From the NCBI GenBank assembly GCA_963377175.1, contig CAUJNA010000446.1, positions 2,330,351 through 2,394,350 on the forward strand: 64,000 nt of DNA, in the 5' to 3' direction. The notes under the pieces were generated by a model that was given only the letters and a program-made list of their open reading frames with translations, was not told where the DNA came from and did not search any database. Position 1 is the first letter of the stretch, and every line of letters starts with the position of its first letter. Source of the DNA: Effrenium voratum (Eukaryota; Sar; Dinophyceae; Suessiales; Symbiodiniaceae). Below, one piece after another: positions 21,250-32,280 of this stretch. Both the position numbers and the translations under genes were made by a program.

Positions 21250-22849
21250 CGAATATGGCTTCACGTTACCACGGAAGCAACTGGGACTGGGATTCGTCCC
21301 TTCACCATGGGAAAACCCGCCAACCAAGTTGGTACATCCGAGCCTCAGGGGCCCAAACCCCAAGGCCCCAAGCTTGTCCATCCCAACAGTGGTCGAATGC
21401 GGCAAACAGGCCCAAAGCGAACAAAACGACAAGTGCTCCAAACTATTTGGTACACGGCTCCTGGTCCCTGGTGTTTCGTGTTTGGTCGTTCGCAAGGCCG
21501 AGCATCCCTTCAATGAAGGAATCGGTGCATAAATATTGCAACACCACTGAGCTTGAAAGCTGCAAGCTTCGCAACTGGCCCGTAGACATGCAGCCAACGG
21601 ATGGTTTCACCCCAAAATGAGCTACTTCCACAATTAAAAGGTGCAAAACCAGAATATCTCTGGAGGCTTCGGTGTAAAGGGTCGCCTTCGCCATACAGGG
21701 GTTTTCACCCTGAGGGTCGACTTCGTTTCAGAGGATCGACTTCGTTTACAGGGTTTTGGCCCCTATTCCGATACGTGTCCTTGCGGCGGAGGTTTTTGGG
21801 GATCCCTCAAATGCTGCACAAACGAAGGCTGCTTCGATGTCTCACTCTCAGCCAAGGCAATTCGATCATGAAATGCCGCGCAGAAAGCTACTTCGCTTTG
21901 GGACTTTCAGCTTCAACAGCCTGGCTGCTTCGCCGCACTTTGATCTTTGAGAATAGCCGAGGCATCGCACGCCAAAAGCCCAGCATGACACTAGGCAAAA
22001 TGCTGGCATTCTTGACCGGAGCCCAAGGCTCTGTAAGAACTTTGAGCTGATGAAACGCTGCACGATGCTCTTGAGCGGCTCCGCTTTTCATTTGGGCAGG
22101 CGTAGAGGCGAGACACCCAGGAAACAGACATGGACCGTAACACCCAAAAAAGCAAAACTGTGGCCGAAAAGCAGGGGCCGGCTACACACCGTGGTCCAAC
22201 TATTTCGGTGTGGCCTTTTTCAGGGAACCCCTCAAATTGGGGTTCCTCCTTATGGCTTCCGCGTAAAACCACAAGAAGAGGGCACCCATTTGGCACATTT
22301 GACATCCAACATGCTTCTGGTGAATTTTGTTTCACTCCTCCAACCCTCCCCAATGAGCCCAACACCCACCCCGCCCCAAGACCCCAACCGACCAACCTTG
22401 AATGGCAGAATAAATGCCACCCGCTTTCAAAAAGATATCAAAAACTCAGCGAGGCAAGCGTTGTACATCCGTTGTGGTGCCAGCCAGGTTCCGCAACTCG
22501 CAATCAACGACAAACAGAATGGCAAAGTACGATTTTCTCAAACGCTGACCCAGAGAGGACCGGACCAAAGAGCAACTAAGCCAAAGCCTTGCCTATTAGC
22601 GAGCCTCAACATGTACAATACCACGGCAGTACCAAGCCCAGCCTCCAGCAGGTTGGGCGAACCCCTTGTTTCAACATGTCCCAACACCTGTTGAAAACAA
22701 CCTCCTTGTGGTCTCCCTTAAACTTGGCCCAAGCCCAAAGAAAACCAAAAATGATATGTTCAGACTTTGTATCATACTCTCACAACCTTAAACCATTTAT
22801 GATTTTTGAGGAGACCCCAGTAAAGGGGGGCCGGGATCTAATCTTTAAG
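21250..22849. other. No gene recognised; possible old coding fragment
   Basis: The longest frame here (22050-22694, plus, 214 codons) matches nothing I know and is overlapped by frames on the other strand. Between 21660 and 21760 the words GGTCGACTTCG and GGATCGACTTCG form a short degenerate direct repeat. Confidence 0.5.
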
Positions 22850-22886
22850 CTCACTTCCTGTGTGGATTGGCCATTCTCCAAACGGT
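22850..22886 (+). repeat. S word (CACTTCCTGWGTGGATTGGCC)
   Basis: GCTCACTTCCTGTGTGGATT followed by GGCC. It is also present at 10709, in part at 52693 and 60639, and near 43109. Here it lies 90 bp before island 7. Confidence 0.5.
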
Positions 22887-22969
22887 TGGACTGTGCTTGC
22901 CGCCAAAAGTGGCCGAGTCTCACAACTCGCTGAAAGTCCAAGAACCGAGGGGCGTGAGCTTTTCAGCCA

Positions 22970-23160
22970 ACCTTCCCCCCCCGCCCCCTGGCCCAGGTGT
23001 CTACGAGGTTCTCTCCCCCCCCGCCTCCTCCCCCTCCCCGCCCTTAGGTGTCCACGCCATCTCCTCCTCTGGCAAGGGCGGGGGAGTGGAGGGCAACTGG
23101 GTCGGCACCGGGATGTCCACGGGCGACCTCGGAAGCGGGGTGGGAAGGCCCCCTTGCCAT
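22970..23160 (+). other. GC-rich coding-like island 7
   Basis: A long C-rich run leads into G-V-H-A-I-S-S-S-G-K-G-G-G-V-E-G and then N-W-V-G-T-G-M-S-T-G-D-L-G-S-G. The V-G-T-G-M-S-T-G pattern is the same as at 58.55 kb. Tail-type repeat T follows. Confidence 0.4.
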
Positions 23161-23300
23161 GGTGCTCTGGGCCGTCCCTTTTTCAGATCCCCCAAAAAAG
23201 CTCGAGATCGTGTGGGTGAGACTCGGGCACCCAACCACTCAACCAACTAAACAGCTACGACCTAAGGAACCGGATGCCCGGGATTCACCAAGTGCTGACC
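23161..23300 (+). repeat. Tail-type repeat T, copy 2 (diverged)
   Basis: GGGCCGTCCCTTTTTCAGAT near the start and CCTAAGGAACCGGATGCCCG near the end match the T order seen at 39.2 and 46.3 kb. Confidence 0.6.
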
Positions 23301-23684
23301 TAAGTAGCTCGAACACCCAATTTGAATCCCAGTTTGTTCCTCCTTGCTCCAAAGAGGCGGGGTCCGAAAATGGCTCATTAAACGTCCAGTAGGGCGTAGA
23401 AGTCATGTACTCAGGATGTACTAGCCCAGTCGGAATTGTTCAGTTCGGCGACAAAAGATGGATCCAACTTTGGTCCAACTTGATATTTGCATGCTATGGC
23501 CATGGTGTTATCAGTAAGAGCTTTCAGTAGCTGGTGAGTTGCCTGGTTGTGGGGTGTCTATTGTTTAAGGGGGCCGTCAAAATTGTGGTTTTCCTGTTGG
23601 CCTCTCTTTTCCCCAAAAAGGGTACCCTCAACAAAAAGACACCCTCTTGTGTAGTGGTTGGCTATCCCCAAATTTCTCTGCGCG
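23301..23684. other. No gene recognised
   Basis: Mixed sequence, nothing supportable. Confidence 0.6.
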
Positions 23685-23825
23685 TCGTGCCGAGTGCCGA
23701 GTGCCGAGTGCCCGGGCTGCGTCGTCAAGTGTGAGGTGGGGTGCGTCAGGGAGCTGCGCGAGGGAGCTGACAGGGTCTTCTCCATGCTGCTGGTGTTCAC
23801 CTCACCGAGGGGAACGAGGCTTGGT
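23685..23825 (+). other. GC-rich coding-like island 8
   Basis: It begins with three GAGTGCC/GTGCCGA units (23687-23712). The plus strand then reads C-P-G-C-V-V-K-C-E-V-G-C-V-R-E-L-R-E-G and continues open through A-D-R-V-F-S-M-L-L-V-F-T-S. Of all islands this one looks most like an ordinary exon. I do not recognise the protein. Confidence 0.35.
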
Positions 23826-24580
23826 TTCTCTTCGCCCTCTTAGTTTGGTTTAGACCACGGTGGATGCCCCAAATATGTCCAGTAAGCCAACAACAAACAG
23901 TGGGAGTTTAGAGGGTTGTCCTTGTTCCCTACTTGCAATATTTAGGGCATCCAGCATACCGCACAACCCCATGCTGGTTGTTGATGCTAAGACAAATTTG
24001 CCCTCAGTGACCCCAAGCATGAGCAAGGACCCTCCATCTGAGGGGGGAAGGGATCTTCATTGGAAGGCATCTCGAAATGGAAGAGTCTTAGGGGAAGTTG
24101 ATTTACTGAAGCGCGTGTTCCCTAAAGGAGTACTACACATGCTTGGCTTTGCTTCGCTTTGAACATCACATTCAAACATACCAGGATTGGTACCCGCGCA
24201 AGCCTGCCCGCCGCTTTGTTCTCCCTAAAACAAGAGCCTTATTTGGAAGGAACCACGGGAGGGGGGACTACGGGCTACGGAAGGGAGGATTGGGTGTGTG
24301 TTTGCCCTTCAAGGCCACACATAGGCGGCTGCCTTGTTGGTTTTAGCAACCCTTTCAATTATTTATATTCCAGCAAACTTCATGTGGGGCCTTGGCTTGT
24401 GGGGGCCCTCTGCCCTCCTTGAAGCCACGGGAAAACACAGGAAAAACACCAAAAAAAACACCCAGATCCCAAACCTGCCCAAGCGCCCAAAGTCGACGCT
24501 GGCTCAGCGCGTCTCAAGAACATGCCGACGCCATTTACTCTTGTACTGATGACTGCAACATCTAAACATCCGAACGTAAG
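23826..24580. other. No gene recognised
   Basis: Mixed sequence leading into the minisatellite; nothing supportable. Confidence 0.55.
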
Positions 24581-25704
24581 CTGAGTGCCCACAAGCTCCC
24601 ACATGCACACTCGTGGAGAACGCACGCAACACTTCCACCCACAAGCGCCCACGTGCGCCCACAAGACCCGCAAAAGAGCGCCCACAAGCGCACACATGCG
24701 CCCATGAAAGGCATTAAACACTGCCGCCCAACAAGCGCCCACATGCGCATGAAGGCGACCCCCAAAAACGCCGCCCAGAAGCAACCGCAAGTGCCAGTAC
24801 CCGCACCGCCGACTGAAAGTGTCCATGGCAGCTAAAACCGTCCACACAAGGGCGCAAACCGCCCGCAAAAACAGTTCAGCCCCACATACGCCCTCAATAC
24901 ACCCATGACTGGAGCGCCCGCAACGCTACCGCCCACACCGCCAAGACTTCCACCCGCATGCGTTCATGACCCACCCAGACTGACTGGCGCCCACAAGCGC
25001 CCACAAGCCCACGTGCGCTCACAAGCACCCATCAAAGAGGCACTTCTTCCAAGCGCTTGTATGCGTTCACAACCCGCAGCACAACACTTCATCAAGAAAG
25101 CACCTGCGCCCACAAGCGCCCACAAGCACTCATCACATCCGCCCAGAAGCGCCCACATGCGCCCGCCCGCAGCACTTCCGCCCACAAGCAAGCGCCCACA
25201 TGCGCCCACATGGAAGCTAACCAAGAGAGAGCCCGCGTGTGCCCACTAGCACCCACAAGCCCATGAAAAGCGCGGCGCCCGCAACACCACCCACCAAGCC
25301 AAGAGCTACAAGCCCACACCCGCAACCCCGCCCACAAACAGAGCACCCACGAGCCCCCCAAAACGAGCGCCAACCAAGCCCAGCAAGAGCGCCCCAAAAA
25401 CCGGCGCCCACAAGCGCCCACCCACAAACCCAGAAAGAGCAACAAAGCAAAAGCGCCCACAAGCCCAGCAAGAGCCCACGAGCGCCCAAAAGTGCCCACA
25501 AGGGCCAGCCCAGCAAAAGCGCCCACAAGCGCCCACAAGCCCAGCAAAACGCAAAAGCGCCTACAAGCCCAGCAAGAGCGCGCACAAGCGCCCAAGCGCC
25601 CACAAGCCCAGCAAAAGCTCTTAGCAGCCCACAAAAGCGCCCACAAGCGTTATAAGTCAATAAGCGCCCACAAGCCCAGCAAAAACGCCCACAAGCCCAC
25701 CGAC

Positions 25705-25808
25705 AACCGGCGTCTTTTACCAAAAGTTCAGACACATTTGCTTTGGGCCTAGGTTTGCGATCGTCCGGAGGAACCCTCATCGTCTTGAAGCAGTTGACTC
25801 CTTTGAGG
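25705..25808. other. Unique insert inside the minisatellite
   Basis: About 100 bp without the repeat: CGTCTTTTACCAAAAGTTCA, GACACATTTGCTTTGGGCC, CGATCGTCCGGAGGAACCC, GTTGACTCCTTTGAGGCATC. On the minus strand one frame reads K-G-V-N-C-F-K-T-M-R-V-P-P-D-D-R-K-P. Origin unknown. Confidence 0.6.
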
Positions 25809-26730
25809 CATCGTCCACCAGCAAGAGCGCGCAAGCGCTCGCAAGCCCAGCAAAAGCGCCCACAAGCCCAGCGAAAGCGCCCACAACCCCAAGAGAGCCC
25901 ACAAGCGCCCACAAGCCGCCCGCAAGCCCAGCGACAGCGCCCACAACCCCAAGAGAGCCCACAAGCGCCCACAAGCCCGGTACAAACACCCACCGCCACA
26001 AGCCCAGCAAAAGCGCCCACAAGAGCGCCCAAACAGCAAAAGCACCCACAAGAACCAAGCCCAGCAACGCCAACAAGCCCAGCAAGCCCCGCAAAAGCGC
26101 CCAAGAGCGCCCACAAGCGCCAACAAGCGCCCACAAGCCAGCAAAAGCGCCCAAAGCCCACCCCGCAATCCCAGCAATAGCGCCCACAAGCCCAGCAAGA
26201 GCAGGCCAGCAAAAGCGCCCACCCACAAGTGCTGAGCCCAGCAAAAGCGCCCACCCAAGCGCCCACAAGCGCCAACAAGCCCAAGCAACAGCGCCAACAA
26301 GCGCCCACCCACAGCCGCCCACACACGCCCACAAGCCCAGCAAAACCGCCCACCAGCAAGAGCGCACAAGCGCCCAAGCCCAGCAAAAGCGGCAAGCCCA
26401 GCACAAGCGCCCACAAGCCCAAGAGAGCGCACAAGCGCCCACAAGCCCTACAAGCCCAGCAAAAGCGCGCACAAGCCCAGCAAGCCCGCAAGCCCAGCAA
26501 AAGCGCCTACAAAGAGCGCCCAGAGCCTCAAGCCCAGAAAAAGCGCCCACAAGCCCACAAGAGCGCCAAGCCCAGCCGCCCACAAGCCCAGCCCACAAGC
26601 CCAGCAAAAGCGCCCACAAAGAGCACCCACAAGCGTTAGTGCCCACAAGCCCAGCAAGCCCAAAGCGCCCGTAAGCCCAGCAAAAGCGCCCACAAGCCCA
26701 GCAAAAGCCCACCCACAATCCTCGCAAAAG

Positions 26731-26915
26731 TGCCACGTGCAGGCGCCCGCCTGCTCAGCACACAACGGTGCAGCCTGTGGGCTTGTGTGCATCTTAAAGG
26801 GATACATGTGGGCGCTTGTGGGCACTTCGGCCCGGCGGGAACAACGGGAAAAAACGAGCGGGACAACGCAAGTGCATGTGGGCGCATGTCGGCGCATGTG
26901 GGCGTTACAAACCCA
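26731..26915. repeat. Higher-order island H1 in the minisatellite
   Basis: It contains AACGGTGCAGCCTGTGGG, CTTGTGTGCATCTTAAAGGG, a CGGGAAAAAACGAGCGGGAC stretch and GTGGGCGCATGTCGGCGC, that is, the unit in the reverse sense. The same order recurs at 27725-28029 and 28506-28660. Confidence 0.8.
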
Positions 26916-27724
26916 CAAGAAAAGCGCCCACAAGCACCCACAAGCCCAAGAAACCCACAAGCCTAGAAGAGCGCCAAGCCCAGCAAAAGCGCCAACAAGC
27001 CCAGCAAAAGCGCCCACAAGCCCAGCAACGCAAAAGCGCCCAAGAGCGCACAAGCGCCAACAAGCGCCCACAAGCCAGCAAAAGCGCCCGCAAGCCAGCC
27101 CCACAATCCCAGCAACAGCGCCCGCAAAGCCGAGCAACAGCGCCCGCAAAGCCCAGCAAGAGCAGCCCAGCAAAAGCGCCCGCCCACAAGTGCTGAGCCA
27201 CAAGCCCAGCAAGCCCAGCAAGCGCAGCAAGAGCGCCCACCCACAACCGCCCACACACGCCCACAATCCCAGCAAAACCGACCCAGAAAGCCCAGCAAAA
27301 GCGCCCACAAGCCCAACAAGAGCGCCCGCAAGCGCCCGTAAGCAAAAGCGCTTCGCCAAAAGCGCCTACAAGCCCAGCAAAAGCGCGCGCAAGCCCAGCA
27401 AGCCTCTACAGGCTCAGCTAGCAAACGTGCTTACAAGCGCCCACAAGCACAGCAAAAGCCCAAGCGCCTACAAAATCGCAAGCGCCCACAAGCGCCCAGC
27501 ACAAGCCCGGCAAAAGCGCCCACAACCCACAAGCCAGGAAAAGCGCCCACAAGCCCACAAGATCGCCAACCCGCAAGCCCAGCCCACTCACAAACCCAGC
27601 AAGCCCCGCAAAAGCACCCGAGCACGCGCCAACGCCCACAAGCCTAAGCCCAGCAAAAGCGCCCACAAGCCCAGCAAAAGCCCACAAGCGCCCACCGAAA
27701 AGTGCAGCAAAAGCGCAGCAAAGG

Positions 27725-28029
27725 GTGCCACCTGCAGGTGCCGCCTACTCACAGCAAGTGAGCCCACAACGGTGCAGCTTGTGGGCTTGTGTGCATCTTA
27801 AAGGGATGAAACATGTGGGCGCTGGGCACTTCTGGTTGATTGTGGGAAAAGAAAGAAAAACGGGATCGAGCGAGAAAAAACGGGGAAAAACGGGATCGAG
27901 CGGGAAAAAGCGGGGAAGGAGCGGGAAAAAACGGGAACGAGCGGGACAAAACGGGCTGACGCGAGTGCATGTGGGCGCATGTGGGCGCATGTGGGCGCAT
28001 GTGGGCGCATGTGGGCGCATGTGGGCGCC
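27725..28029. repeat. Higher-order island H2 in the minisatellite
   Basis: It repeats H1's order: ACAACGGTGCAGCTTGTGGG, CATCTTAAAGGGATGAAACA, then an expanded set of AACGGGATCGAGCGGGAAAA subrepeats (27860-27950) and six GTGGGCGCAT units (27968-28027). Confidence 0.8.
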
Positions 28030-28289
28030 GGCAAAAGCGCCACAAAAGCGCCCAAAAGCCCAGAAAGAAGAGCGCCCACCCACAACCGCCACACACGCCC
28101 ACAATCGCAGCAAAACCGCTCACCAGCAAGAGCGCACAAGCACCCACAAGCCCAGCAAAAGCGCCCACAAGCGCAGCAAAGGCGCCTACGCCCAAGAGAG
28201 CCCACAAGCGCCCACACGCCCAGCAAAAGCGCCCACAAGCCCAACAAAAGCGCCGACAAGCGCCCATAAGCAAAATCCCTTAGCCAAAA

Positions 28290-28345
28290 GCGCTTACAAG
28301 CCCAGCAAAAGCGCGCACAAGCAAAGCGCTTTTGCTGGGCTTGTG
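28290..28345. repeat. Strand-switch palindrome in the minisatellite
   Basis: ACAAGCCCAGCAAAAGCGC (28297-28315) is followed almost at once by GCGCTTTTGCTGGGCTTGT (28326-28344), an inverted pair with a spacer of about 10 bp. From here to about 28505 the unit runs in the opposite sense. Confidence 0.85.
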
Positions 28346-28505
28346 GGCGCTTTTGCCGGGCTTGTGGCGCTTTTACCGGGCTTGTAAGACTTGGGCGCTT
28401 GTGGGCGCTTCGGATTTTGTGGGCGCTTGGGCTTTTGTGGGCGCTTGGGCGTGGGCTTGTGGGCGCTTCTGGGTTTGGCTTGTGGGCGCTTTTGCTGGGC
28501 TTGTG

Positions 28506-28660
28506 TCGGGGCCCACAACAGTGCATAGCCTTGTGTGTGGGCACTTGTGGGCACTTGGGCACTTGTGTGTCGAAAACGGCAAAAAACGAGAAAAAAACGG
28601 GCTGACGCGAGTGCGTGTGGGCGCATGTGGGCGCACGTGGGCGTATGTGGGCGCCACAAA
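28506..28660. repeat. Higher-order island H3 in the minisatellite
   Basis: CCCACAACAGTGCATAGCC, GTGGGCACTTGTGGGCACTT, AAAAAACGGGCTGACGCGAG and GTGGGCGCATGTGGGCGC. Shorter than H2, without the expanded subrepeats. Confidence 0.75.
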
Positions 28661-28870
28661 CCCACAAGCCCAGCAAAAGCGCCCACAAGCCCAGCAAGAG
28701 CAGGCCAGCAAGAGCGCTGAGCCCAGCAAAAGCGCCCAGCCCAGCAGAAGCGCTTAGAAGCCCAGCAAGGGCGCCCACAAGCGCCCACAAGCCCAAGCCA
28801 CAGCCACCAGAAGCGCCCACAAGCCCAACAAAAGCGCCCACAATCCCAGCAAGAGCAAAAGTGCGCACAA

Positions 28871-29460
28871 CCACAAGCACTCAGAAGCACACAAACACTC
28901 ACAAACACTCACAAACGCTCACAAACACTCACAATCACTCACGCTCACAAACACTCACACAAACACTCACTTACAATCACTCACAAACACTCACAATCAC
29001 TCACAAACACTCACAAACACTCACAAGCACGCACGCGCTCACTCGCTCACTTGCTCACTCGCTCACTCGCTGACTCGCTCACTCGCCCACTCGCTCTCTC
29101 CACTCACGCACTCACGCACTCACGCGCTCACGCAGTCACGCAGTCACGTAGTCACGCCGTCACGCACTCAACGCACGCACGCACTCTCTCACTATCTCAC
29201 TCTCTCACTCTCTCACTCTCTCACTCTCTCACTCTCTCACTCTCTCTCTCTCACTCACTCACTCTCTCACTCACTCACTCACTCACTCACTCACTCACTC
29301 ACTCACTCACTCACTCACTCGCTCGCTCGCTCGCTCACTCACTCACTCACTCACTCACTCACTCACTCACTCACTCACTCACTCACTCACTCACTCACTC
29401 ACTCACTCACTCACTCACAAACACACTCACAAACACACACGCACTCAAACACGCACCCCT
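28871..29460. repeat. CACTCA / CTCA microsatellite
   Basis: CTCACAAACA units (28885-29035), CTCGCTCA units (29036-29100), GCACTCAC and GTCACGCA units, CTCT units (29185-29260), then a near-pure CTCA run to about 29415. Confidence 0.95.
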
Positions 29461-29880
29461 CCCCTCCCTCCCTTCCTCCCTCTCCGCCCTCCCTCCCTCT
29501 CTCCCTTCCCGCCGCCAGCTGTTTCTTGCACACTGATTCACGTACGCAGCGTGTGCGCGCACGGACACACAAAGCGCTGAAGTTTTACGTGCGCCTGGGT
29601 ACTCACAAAAGTAGCTGGAGGTCATCCACAAACAAGCCTCCGGAGTCGCTAACACCCACAAACTCCAGACAGAGAGGGAGAGAGAGAGAGAGAGAGAGAG
29701 AGCGAGAAACAGAGAGAGAGAGAGAGAGCGCACTAACGCCCACAACAACGCCCACACAAGCTCAGCAAAATGTCCAAAGCCACAACCACTAAAATGGTCC
29801 AACCCCAACACGTGAGACTTTGTCCATCAACCGGTCAAAGGGTCTAAAACTGAGCTTCCCAGATACTCACATGTGAGTGG
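29461..29880. other. Spacer with GA microsatellite
   Basis: A CT-rich start (29461-29515), a GA run at 29671-29728, otherwise mixed sequence. No gene recognised. Confidence 0.7.
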
Positions 29881-30160
29881 CGTTCTTGCTGGGCGTTGCG
29901 GGCGGTGTTCTCTGAGCGTCGTGGTTTTGATGCGGCTGTTCTTCCTTGCGGGCACTTGCGGGCGTTGCAGGCATCTTCCTGGGCTTGTGGGCGTCGGTGT
30001 TGCGGGCGTCTTCCGGGAGCGCCGCTGCGCTCTTCCTTGTGCTTGTGGGCAGTTTTGGGGGCTTGTGAGCATGTGGGCGCCGGTCTGTGGCTGGGCTTGT
30101 GGGCAGCGTTGTGGGCGCTTGTGGGCGGGCGTCTTATTGGGCAGGCGAGTGGCACCAAGA
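29881..30160. repeat. Minisatellite-related stretch, reverse sense
   Basis: GTGGGCG, TTGCGGGCGTT and GGGCTTGTGGGC words, eroded, in the opposite sense to most of the main array. Confidence 0.7.
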
Positions 30161-30595
30161 ATCTTGGGTTCTGGGCAAATGACACAAGACCTGACCGAAT
30201 TTGACAGACAGGGACAGGGAAAGCAAAAGGAGCACCCAATCTCCTTGCGGGCCCTCAACAAGACGAGCCGAATAGGTTGACGGTTAGATATGCGCGGCGC
30301 AGCTAGATGTCCAGAAATAAAACAACCTTGCGGCCAAAGGCTATGGGGTTGCGCAGCGTTTCTCAGCTGTTGGGCCAGAAGGTGTCGTTGAATGCCGCCC
30401 TTGTAAACATTAACAGGCGGCAATTTGAACCCTTCCCTTTGGATTCTCACTCCCTGATGGGTTCCTGGACTTTAGTTACTTTTGGGAAGATCATGTTAGT
30501 TGTAAACGACAACTTTGGTTGCATTTTTTGGCCAGTCCATTCAGAGTGAGGTAAACATGTTCAACCCCCATGAAAAGAAGGTTTGAACCCCAGTA
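30161..30595. other. No gene recognised
   Basis: Mixed sequence between two minisatellite blocks, with no recognisable open frame. Confidence 0.55.
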
Positions 30596-31160
30596 ATGTA
30601 AGCGCCCATATGGACCGCTGCGGGCGCCCGCAACAGCGCAACACTGCCGCCCACAAGCGCCCACAAGCGCCCGCAAGCACTCATGAAGAACGCCCGCAAC
30701 CACCCACAAGCGCCCACCAAGAGCGCCCACAAGTGCCCGCAAGCAATTATGAAGGGAGCGCCTGCAACAGTGCCGCCCACCCCCCACCCCACAAGCACCC
30801 AATGAAACCCCGCCCACATGCGCCCACAAGCGCACCCAGCAGAGAGCGTGGGCGAGCGCCCCGCTCGCCCATATGCGCCGCACACCCGAAAGCGCCCAAG
30901 AAGAGCCCCCACATGCGCCTAGAAGCACCCGCCAAGAGGAACGCCCACAGAGGCAAGCACTCATGATGCACGCTTGCAAGACTTCCGTCCTTGTGGCCCA
31001 CATGCGCCCACAAGCCCCACGAAGGAGCGCCCACAAGCGTCCGCAAGCGCTCATGAACATCGCCCGCAAGACTTCCGCCCACAAGCGTCCACCAAGACAG
31101 CCCACCAAGAGAGGCACAAAGGGAGCCGACAGCGCCTGCAAGCGTCCTTGAAGTGAGCGC
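30596..31160. repeat. Minisatellite, second block
   Basis: CGCCCACAAGCG, CGCCCGCAAGC and ATGAAGAACGCCCGCAA units, more diverged than the main array and with ACTCATGA inserts at about 60-90 bp spacing. Confidence 0.85.
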
Positions 31161-32187
31161 CCACAACGACATGCCATTCCTTCAAAGCAAGCCGAAACTG
31201 GCTGATGCTGGCCGAGGCGGGCAGCACGAAGCGTGTACAATAAAAATGTGTGCTCGCGGAGCTTACCCTGACACCTGCGTTGTCACTCCCACTTGCAAGC
31301 GCGAGCTCTACGTTCAAGGGCTGCTTTGTTTCCTGCTGTTTCATGTTTCTTTGCTGCTGTTTCCTGATGCTTCCTGCTTCTTCCAGCTCTTTGGAAGGCC
31401 CCCAAAACAAGAGGCCCCACAAGGGATTTGCTGAATATTGGTTTGAGCATCCCTCTTTCTCAATTCTTTTGGCTTCCCCGCATTTCCCGCTTGAAGCACA
31501 ACATGTGCTCGGTGTTCGTTTGGTTTTTCGAGCACCTGATTACACTTCCCCCCTACAATCAATCAATCGGTCGGTGCTCTTGTGGTCTTCCCCATGTTTC
31601 CCTTTAGGAACAAACAACATGGTGGCTTCCTTGTGCTCTCCCTCCATGTTCAACTGGCAAATGAAAGCTCATCTTTCAAGCATCCGACCTGAACTGTGTT
31701 TGTCTCAAAATCGGAAGGGACAGCCAACATGATTGCATTGCTTTTGCCTTCCCTGCTCACCAAACCTCGCAAAAGCGCTCGACGAAAAAGACACCTGATA
31801 GTCCCACCCTTTTGGTCGTCCCTACACAGAAGTGTCGAAAAAGAGACACCCCCCAAACTCCGGCAACCTCTTGGCTACTAATTACTATTAAACAAAAACA
31901 AGAAACGCTCAAAGCAAGACCCCATATGATATCCGCCCCCAGCACCACGGCACGGCCAAAAAACCGAGACAACTGAAGGACGAGCGGCCACCTCTGTAGG
32001 CTCCTGAGCGAGGAGGACTTGCCCCGTTCTTCTAAAAGCAACTCCACCCCTTTTCGAAGTTCGACACTTAAAAAAAAAGCACCCCGCCCCCCCCCCCCCC
32101 AAACAACAACAATGACTTTTATGAACCCAGTATTACCCATTGGTGTACACGTCTCACCGAAATGTATACCATTGCGGCAGGATATGG
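31161..32187. other. No gene recognised
   Basis: Mixed sequence. A C-run lies at 32089-32100. Frames on both strands are unrecognised. Confidence 0.55.
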
Positions 32188-32280
32188 GTAGGGTTTCTTC
32201 CCTTTCGTGGATGTATTACATGAATCCCTTTCTTCCCTTTCGTGGTACTCCCTTTCTTCCCTTTCGTGGGTAGGGTTTGA
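32188..32280 (+). repeat. Three-copy minisatellite (CTTCCCTTTCGTGG)
   Basis: TTTCTTCCCTTTCGTGG occurs at about 32197, 32230 and 32254, the last two as a direct 24-bp tandem. Confidence 0.85.

Larger units (their letters stand above)
24581..28870. repeat. Large GC-rich minisatellite (GCGCCCACAAGCCCAGCAAAA family)
   Basis: The main units are GCGCCCACAAGCCCAGCAAAA and shorter GCGCCCACAA blocks, mixed in irregular order with ATGCGCCCAC variants in the first kilobase. Many frames lack stops on the minus strand, giving long W-A-C-G-R-F/A-G-L-V-G-A polypeptides (longest 25217-26500) that are products of the repeat, not genes. The array holds three related islands (26731, 27725, 28506), a unique insert (25705-25808) and a strand switch (about 28325). 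Confidence 0.95.

Noticed and set aside
24380..28880. Long Gly/Ala/Trp/Cys-rich frames on minus and Ala/Lys/Ser/Pro-rich frames on plus
   Set aside because: Products of the minisatellite unit; no start context, domain or codon bias.
24581..31160. CRISPR array
   Set aside because: Units are contiguous and irregular, with no constant repeat and unique spacers of equal length, and the context is eukaryotic.
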